Positions 58,915-64,000 of a DNA stretch of 64,000 nt are shown in pieces (positions within the stretch are counted from its first letter, which is position 1; each line of letters opens with the position of its first letter). Both the position numbers and the translations under genes were made by a program. The notes beneath the pieces are model-generated. The model did not search any database. It saw only the letters and a list, made by a program, of their open reading frames with translations, and was not told where the DNA came from. This stretch comes from Rhodanobacter sp. FDAARGOS 1247 (GTDB taxonomy: Bacteria; Pseudomonadota; Gammaproteobacteria; Xanthomonadales; Rhodanobacteraceae): positions 2,728,001-2,792,000 of the forward strand of contig NZ_CP069535.1 in NCBI RefSeq assembly GCF_016889805.1. Direction: 5' to 3'.

Positions 58915-61815
58915 ATGGTTCTGAAACACAAGTTGCTGGCGCTGGCGATCGCATCGGTGTGCCTTGGCGCAAGCGCCACGGCTTACGCGGGCTCCGCGTC
59001 GCGGTCCGATCAACCGCAGAGCACGCAAGATCAGACACAGGCGCCATCGGCCGACAACAACAGCGACCAGAACAAGGCCGACGCCAAGCGCAAGACGCAG
59101 AAGCTGCAGTCCGTCGAGGTCAACGGCTTCATCAGCAGCATCGAGAACTCCACCGCGCTGAAGCGCAACGCCAGCAGCATCGTCGAGGCCGTGTCGGCCG
59201 AACAGATCGGCAAGCTGCCCGGCGTCAGCATCGCCGACACGCTCGGTCGCCTGCCCGGCCTGGCCGTGCAGACCGTCAGCGGTCGTCCGCAGGTGCTGAC
59301 CATCCACGGCCTGGGCCCGGACTTCTCCACCGCGCTGATCAACGGCGGCCAGCAGGTTTCCACCTCCAACAACCGCGACGTGCAGTTCGACCAGTACCCG
59401 TCGAGCTGGTTCGACAACGTGGTCGTGCACCTGACCCCGCAGGCCAACCTGATCGGCCAGGGCCTCACCGGCACGGTGGACATGCACACCATCCGCCCGC
59501 TGGAAAAGAGCGGTCCCGAAGCGGCGGTGAACGCCCACTACATCTGGGACGGCATGTCGCAGCAGGCTGACGGTCCCGGCGTCAGCGACCGCGGCTACAA
59601 CCTCAACGGCGTGTGGGTGCACCAGTTCGCCGACCACACCCTCGGCGTCACCCTCGGTGTGGATCTCGAATCGAACCCCGCGCAGATCCAGCACCAGGCG
59701 CCGTGGGGCTATCCCACCGACGCCAACGGCAATGCCGTGATCGGCGGCTCGAAGAACTACGGCATCTCCGACACGATGAAGCGCCGCGGCGTACTGGCCA
59801 CCGTGCAGTGGCAGCCGAACGAGCACTACACCGGCACCGTCGACGTCACCTACGACAACTTCAAGGAAGTGCAGCAGGCCAAGGGCATGGAGTTCCCGCT
59901 GTTCTGGGGCAACGCCACGCTGCAGCCGAATGGCAACGTGCAGAACGGCTTCATCCAGAGCGGCACCTACGACGGCGTCAAGGCGGTCATCCGCAACGAC
60001 TACAACAGCACCAGCGCCCGGGTCTACAACTTCAACTGGGACAACAAGTTCACCATCAACGAGGACTGGACGGCCGACCTCGACGCGAACTACTCGCGCG
60101 CCACCCGCCGCGACATCAACCTCGAAAGCTATTCCGGCACCGACTTCGGCGCGAACAACGGCGCCCGCGACAGCCTCGGTTTCATCGAGCGCAACAACGG
60201 CTTGTTCTACGTCAACCCCTCGCTGGATTACGGCAGCGGCATGGTGCTGACCGACCCGCAGGGCTGGGGCGGCGGCAACGACGTGGTGCAGGCCGGCTTC
60301 ATCAACGCGCCGCACACGGTGGACTACCTGGCCAACCTGCACCTGGCGGTGGAGCGCAGCTTCTCCAGCGGCCCGTTCTCCAGCATGGAGTTCGGCGTGG
60401 CGCACAGCACCCGCGACAAGACCTACAACATCGACCAGAGCTTCCTGACCCTGGGCGGCGGCACGATCAGCAGCGGCACCGCGGTCGAGACCGCGCCGTT
60501 CGGCGGCAGCAGCTGCAGCCCGCTGGCGTGGATGGGCGTGGGTTCGCAGACCTGCTACAACCCGTTCGACCTGATCCGCGACGGCACCCTGGTCAGCGTG
60601 CCCACCTTCGGCTCGTCGCTGTCGATGCCGCCGAACTGGAAGGTGCGCGAGAAGACCCTGACCCCGTACTTCCAGTTCAACCTCGACACCTACCTCGGCG
60701 GCGTCAGCCTGCGTGGCAACTTCGGCGTGCAGGCACAGCACACCTCGCAGCGTGCGGAAGGCGAGCGCGTGGCGCCGGGCAGCGCGATCACCGGCAACGC
60801 GATCACGCTGATCCCGGTGGTGGGCAATACCAGCTACACCAAGGTCCTGCCCAGTGCGAACCTGATCTTCGGCTTCAGCGACAGTGATGACCTGCGTGTC
60901 AGCGCCGCCCGTACCCTGGCCCGCCCGCGCATGGACCAGATGAACGCCAGCCTCGGGGTGAGCGGCAACATCACCCACCTGACCAGCACCGATCCGAACC
61001 AGGCGTACTTCAGCGCTTCCGGCGGCAATGCCAAGCTCAAGCCGACCATGGCCGACAACTACAACGTCAGCTACGAGCACTACTTCTCGAACGAAGGCGG
61101 CTATGAATGCAAGGCCGGTGACGCGAAGAACTCGGACCTGTGCCGCAGCGCCGGTGGCGGCTACTTCGCGCTGTCGGGCTACTACCTGAAGCTGACCGAC
61201 TACATCAATCCGAACGCGGCCTACCTGTACGATTTCAGCTCGTTCCTGCCGTTCGGCCTGACGCCGGCGCAGCAGGCCCAGCTGGGCACCACCCTGGGCA
61301 CCGTCTCCGGCCCGACCAACGACGGCCACGGTTACGTGAAGGGCGCCCAGCTCACCCTGAACCTGCCGTTCAACCTGTTCACGCCATCGCTCAACGGCTT
61401 CGGCGCGATCCTCACCGGCAACCGCACCAACAGCTCGCTGGTGTTCGCCGGCAACAGCAACCCGATCACCGTGCCGGGTCTGTCGAAGTGGGTCGCCAAC
61501 GGCACGCTGTACTACCAGCATGACGGCTTCGAGGCCCGCATCAGCGACAGCTACCGCTCCAGCTTCCTGGGCGAGGTGTCGGGCATCAGCGCCTCGCGCA
61601 TCGAGCAGACCATCCAGGGCGGCAGCACCTACGACGCCCAGGTGAGCTACACGTTCGACAGCGGCGCGCTCAAGGGCCTGACCCTGGTCGCGCAGGGTTC
61701 GAACCTGTCCAACAAGACCTTCATCACCTACCAGAACAACGATCCCCGCCAGGTGCTGACGTGGGAACGTTACGGCCGCCGCTTCGATATCGGCGTCTCG
61801 TACAAGTTCCAGTAA
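58915..61815 (+). CDS. TonB-dependent receptor, probable maltodextrin type
   Basis: A 966-residue outer membrane receptor. The signal peptide (ending ATAYA) is followed by a low-complexity Q/D/K region (about 27-60) and a TonB-box-like LQSVEVNGF. The plug starts near SIVEAVSAEQIGKLPGVSIA. The barrel ends with the aromatic strand RRFDIGVSYKFQ. A clear ribosome-binding site (GGGAGGGG) precedes ATG 58915. Neighbouring GH13 genes indicate uptake of maltose or maltodextrins, as for MalA-type receptors in Caulobacter and Xanthomonas. Confidence 0.9.
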   Translation: MVLKHKLLALAIASVCLGASATAYAGSASRSDQPQSTQDQTQAPSADNNSDQNKADAKRKTQKLQSVEVNGFISSIENSTALKRNASSIVEAVSAEQIGKLPGVSIADTLGRLPGLAVQTVSGRPQVLTIHGLGPDFSTALINGGQQVSTSNNRDVQFDQYPSSWFDNVVVHLTPQANLIGQGLTGTVDMHTIRPLEKSGPEAAVNAHYIWDGMSQQADGPGVSDRGYNLNGVWVHQFADHTLGVTLGVDLESNPAQIQHQAPWGYPTDANGNAVIGGSKNYGISDTMKRRGVLATVQWQPNEHYTGTVDVTYDNFKEVQQAKGMEFPLFWGNATLQPNGNVQNGFIQSGTYDGVKAVIRNDYNSTSARVYNFNWDNKFTINEDWTADLDANYSRATRRDINLESYSGTDFGANNGARDSLGFIERNNGLFYVNPSLDYGSGMVLTDPQGWGGGNDVVQAGFINAPHTVDYLANLHLAVERSFSSGPFSSMEFGVAHSTRDKTYNIDQSFLTLGGGTISSGTAVETAPFGGSSCSPLAWMGVGSQTCYNPFDLIRDGTLVSVPTFGSSLSMPPNWKVREKTLTPYFQFNLDTYLGGVSLRGNFGVQAQHTSQRAEGERVAPGSAITGNAITLIPVVGNTSYTKVLPSANLIFGFSDSDDLRVSAARTLARPRMDQMNASLGVSGNITHLTSTDPNQAYFSASGGNAKLKPTMADNYNVSYEHYFSNEGGYECKAGDAKNSDLCRSAGGGYFALSGYYLKLTDYINPNAAYLYDFSSFLPFGLTPAQQAQLGTTLGTVSGPTNDGHGYVKGAQLTLNLPFNLFTPSLNGFGAILTGNRTNSSLVFAGNSNPITVPGLSKWVANGTLYYQHDGFEARISDSYRSSFLGEVSGISASRIEQTIQGGSTYDAQVSYTFDSGALKGLTLVAQGSNLSNKTFITYQNNDPRQVLTWERYGRRFDIGVSYKFQ

Positions 61816-61841
61816 GGCGTAGCGACGTACCTCCCCAACCT

Positions 61842-61875
61842 GCCCCGCTGAGTGACTTCCAGCGGGGCTCTTTTT
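61842..61875 (+). terminator. Intrinsic terminator after the TonB receptor
   Basis: A perfect 8-bp stem GCCCCGCT/AGCGGGGC around an 11-base loop is followed by TCTTTTTTT. It separates the receptor from the halogenase-like gene, which may still be reached by read-through. Confidence 0.88.
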
Positions 61876-61935
61876 TTCGGCGGCGCCAGGACAGCGGCGC
61901 GGCAACCGCGGCGGAACCTTCCGGAGCAGAGCGGC

Positions 61936-63444
61936 ATGAACGATCCGAGAATCCGGCAGGTGGTGATCGTCGGCGGCGGCACGGCCGGCTGGATGACGGC
62001 AGCCCTGCTCGCCCAGGCGCTGGGCCCGCAACTGGACATCCGGCTGGTGGAGTCCAGCGAGATCGGCATCGTCGGCGTGGGCGAGGCGACCATTCCGCAG
62101 ATCCGCCACGTCAGCCAGTTCCTCGGCATCGACGAGGACGAGTTGCTCAAGGCCAGTCGCGGCACGATCAAGCTCGCGGTGCAGTTCAACGACTGGCGAC
62201 GGATCGGCGACTCCTACCTGCACGCGTTCAGCGACATCGGCCTGCCACTGGGCCTGGCCGCGTTCCAGCATTACTGGCTCAGAGGCCGCGAACTGGATCC
62301 CGACGCGCCCGACCTGTGGGCGTACTCGATCAACGCCCAAGCCGCCAACGCCAATCGCTTCGCCCGGATGGACAAGGTCGGCGACAGCCCGCTCACCGGC
62401 ATCCGCTACGCCTACCACTTCGATGCCGCGCGCTTCGGCCAGCTGCTGCGCCGGCACGCCGAACAGCGCGGGGTGAAACGCACCGACGGCAAGGTGGTCG
62501 ACGTCGCGCTGCGCGGCAGCGACGGTTTCATCGAATCGATAAGACTCGACAGCGGCGAGACCATCGCGGGCGACCTGTTCATCGACTGCTCCGGCTTCCG
62601 CGGGCTGCTGACCGAAGGCGCGCTGAAGACCGGCTACGACAGCTGGCAACACTGGCTGCCGTGCGACCGCGCCGTGGTGGTCGCCAGCGAACACGGCGAC
62701 ACGCTGCGCCCGTACACCCAGGCCAGCGCGCAGCAGGCTGGATGGCAGTGGCGGATTCCGCTGCAGCACCTTGACAGCAACGGCCACGTCTACTGCAGCA
62801 GCCACCTCAGCGACGACGAGGCCTGCGCCACCCTGCTCTCCCATCTCGAAGGCCCGATGATCGGCGAGCCACGCCAGCTGCGCTTCCACACCGGCATCCG
62901 CAAGCAGGTGTGGAACCGCAACTGCATCGCGATGGGCCTGGCCAGCGGCTTCATCGAACCGCTGGAATCGACCAGCATCCACCTGATGCAGTCCGCGGTC
63001 GGCCGCCTGCTGACGATGTTCCCGGACAAGCACTTCGACCCCGCGCTGATCGCCGAATACAACCGCCAGACGCGTTTCGAATACGAGCGCACGCGCGATT
63101 TCATCGCCCTGCACTACAACGCCACCGAGCGCGACGACACGGCGTTCTGGCGGCAATGCGCCACGATGGCCCTGCCCGAGGGACTGGCCCACCGGATCGA
63201 ACTGTTTCGCCAGAGCGGCCATATCTTCCGCGACGGCGAAGAGCTGTTCACCCCGACCGGCTGGCTGCAGGTGATGATCGGCCAGGGCATCGTTCCTCAG
63301 CGCCATTCGCCACTGGCCGACGGCCTGCCGCAAGCGCAGCTCGGCGAGTTCCTGGGCAATATCCGCACCCTGGTCGACCGCGCCGTGGCCAGCATGCCCG
63401 GCCACGCCGACTTCATCGCCCGCCATTTCAAGGCGGCCGACTGA
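61936..63444 (+). CDS. Flavin-dependent tryptophan-halogenase-like protein
   Basis: A 502-residue protein of the FAD-dependent halogenase family. The FAD motif is VGGGTAGW (G13-W19). K79 in GTIKLAVQF matches the catalytic lysine K79 of PrnA, and E344-S345 in EPLESTS match its E346-S347. The second motif region GWQWRIPLQ matches the WxWxIP motif that separates halogenases from monooxygenases. It needs reduced flavin from a reductase not present here. Family members beside TonB receptors in Xanthomonas and Caulobacter have no known natural substrate; its link with sugar uptake is unexplained. Confidence 0.85.
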   Translation: MNDPRIRQVVIVGGGTAGWMTAALLAQALGPQLDIRLVESSEIGIVGVGEATIPQIRHVSQFLGIDEDELLKASRGTIKLAVQFNDWRRIGDSYLHAFSDIGLPLGLAAFQHYWLRGRELDPDAPDLWAYSINAQAANANRFARMDKVGDSPLTGIRYAYHFDAARFGQLLRRHAEQRGVKRTDGKVVDVALRGSDGFIESIRLDSGETIAGDLFIDCSGFRGLLTEGALKTGYDSWQHWLPCDRAVVVASEHGDTLRPYTQASAQQAGWQWRIPLQHLDSNGHVYCSSHLSDDEACATLLSHLEGPMIGEPRQLRFHTGIRKQVWNRNCIAMGLASGFIEPLESTSIHLMQSAVGRLLTMFPDKHFDPALIAEYNRQTRFEYERTRDFIALHYNATERDDTAFWRQCATMALPEGLAHRIELFRQSGHIFRDGEELFTPTGWLQVMIGQGIVPQRHSPLADGLPQAQLGEFLGNIRTLVDRAVASMPGHADFIARHFKAAD

Positions 63445-63466
63445 TCCGCAACTGCTGGAGTCGCAG

Positions 63467-64000
63467 ATGATCCGTTACCTGCTGTTGGCACTGCTGATCC
63501 TCGGCACGACGTTGCCCGCGGCGGCAGCGCGTCCGTCACTGGATCCGGCCGGCTCCGGCGTCTGGTACGAGATCTTCGTGCGCAGCTGGGCCGACACCGA
63601 CGGCGACGGCATCGGCGACCTCAACGGTGTCACCGCGAAGCTCGACTACCTGCAGTCGCTCGGCGTCAGCGGCATCTGGCTGATGCCGATCAATCCCTCG
63701 CCCAGCTACCACGGCTACGACGTCACCGATTACTACGGCATCAATCCGCAGTACGGCACGATGGTCGACTTCGAGCGCCTGCTGCGCGAGGCGCACCGAC
63801 GCCACATCAAGGTGATCATCGACCTGGTGATCAACCACACCAGCGACCGGCACCCGTGGTTCATCGCCGCCCGCGATCCCGCCGATCCGCATCACGACTG
63901 GTACGGCTGGGCCGGTCCGCACACCGACCTGCACGCCGAGGACGCCGCGGGCGCGCAGGCCTGGCACGCGCTCGGCAAGGCGCACTACCTGGGCGACTTC
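63467..64000 (+). CDS. Secreted GH13 alpha-amylase-like enzyme, N-terminal part
   Basis: Only the first 178 codons are inside the window; no stop occurs. A signal peptide (LLLALLILGTTLPAAAA) is followed by a GH13 barrel: GVWYEIFVRSWADTDGDGIG, GIWLMPINPSPSYHGYD and the conserved DLVINHTS region. The ATG at 63467 has GGAG seven bases upstream, 22 bases after the halogenase stop, so it shares that transcript. It would hydrolyse starch-like polymers outside the cytoplasm for the TonB receptor to import. The catalytic residues lie beyond the edge. Confidence 0.88.
   Translation, partial: MIRYLLLALLILGTTLPAAAARPSLDPAGSGVWYEIFVRSWADTDGDGIGDLNGVTAKLDYLQSLGVSGIWLMPINPSPSYHGYDVTDYYGINPQYGTMVDFERLLREAHRRHIKVIIDLVINHTSDRHPWFIAARDPADPHHDWYGWAGPHTDLHAEDAAGAQAWHALGKAHYLGDF

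Noticed and set aside
58798..63426. A 1542-codon open frame antisense to the TonB receptor and halogenase genes
   Set aside because: It is a by-product of high GC content. The protein is low-complexity, rich in Val/Ala/Gly/Arg, spans two well-supported genes and a terminator on the other strand, and has no family motif.

Overview
The window is high-GC, gene-dense chromosomal DNA. It most likely comes from a gammaproteobacterium of the order Xanthomonadales, family Rhodanobacteraceae, with Rhodanobacter the best guess. This rests on the gammaproteobacterial core genes (fabA/fabB, sspA/sspB, rsmD-coaD, yggX, purE/purK), the large Oar-like and maltodextrin-type TonB-dependent receptors, the flavin halogenase-like gene beside one of them, and a copper nitrite reductase with a fused cytochrome c tail. 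I see no integrase, transposase, prophage gene or CRISPR array.

Bases 1-11100 form an anaerobic/denitrification block, all on the minus strand. A four-cysteine FNR-type regulator gene is followed by nirK, an alginate-export-type porin, a DUF2249 protein, an NnrS-like membrane protein and a chorismate mutase-UbiT fusion. Then come nadA-nadB and fabA-fabB, and the start of a hemolysin III gene at the edge. Five FNR/DNR-like boxes (TTGAC-N4-GTCAA type) sit in this block: before nirK, the porin, DUF2249 and fabA, and inside the fusion gene between its two domains. I infer a compact regulon linking nitrite respiration, oxygen-independent ubiquinone synthesis and possibly oxygen-independent unsaturated fatty acid synthesis.

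Bases 11000-31600 are mostly housekeeping: tRNA-Asn, ppnN, an Oar-like receptor, marC, an SDR gene, grxD, sodB, sulP, purE-purK, a Trm112-like gene, a DUF1631 gene overlapping nadC, sspA-sspB, the cytochrome bc1 operon and a DegS-like protease. Bases 31600-53000 hold a lytic transglycosylase, miaB, a TetR-controlled ABC exporter operon resembling E. coli cecR-ybhGFSR, phoH-ybeY-corC, a DUF4105/Lnb-like protein, a CorA-like transporter, a NUDIX gene, a TMEM43-like gene, ggt-ferredoxin, coaD-rsmD, ftsY, an AsmA-like gene, mutY, yggX and tRNA-Phe.

Bases 53000-64000 contain two small unrecognised genes and an M28 peptidase, followed by a carbohydrate locus. In that locus an esterase and a GH13 alpha-glucosidase diverge from a TonB receptor, a tryptophan-halogenase-like gene and a second, secreted GH13 enzyme cut by the window edge. 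Two identical LacI-type operator-like sites in opposite orientation flank the divergent promoter region. Many adjacent genes overlap by 1-20 bases, so operon structure is clear. Functional calls come from motifs and family resemblance read by eye; no database search was run.
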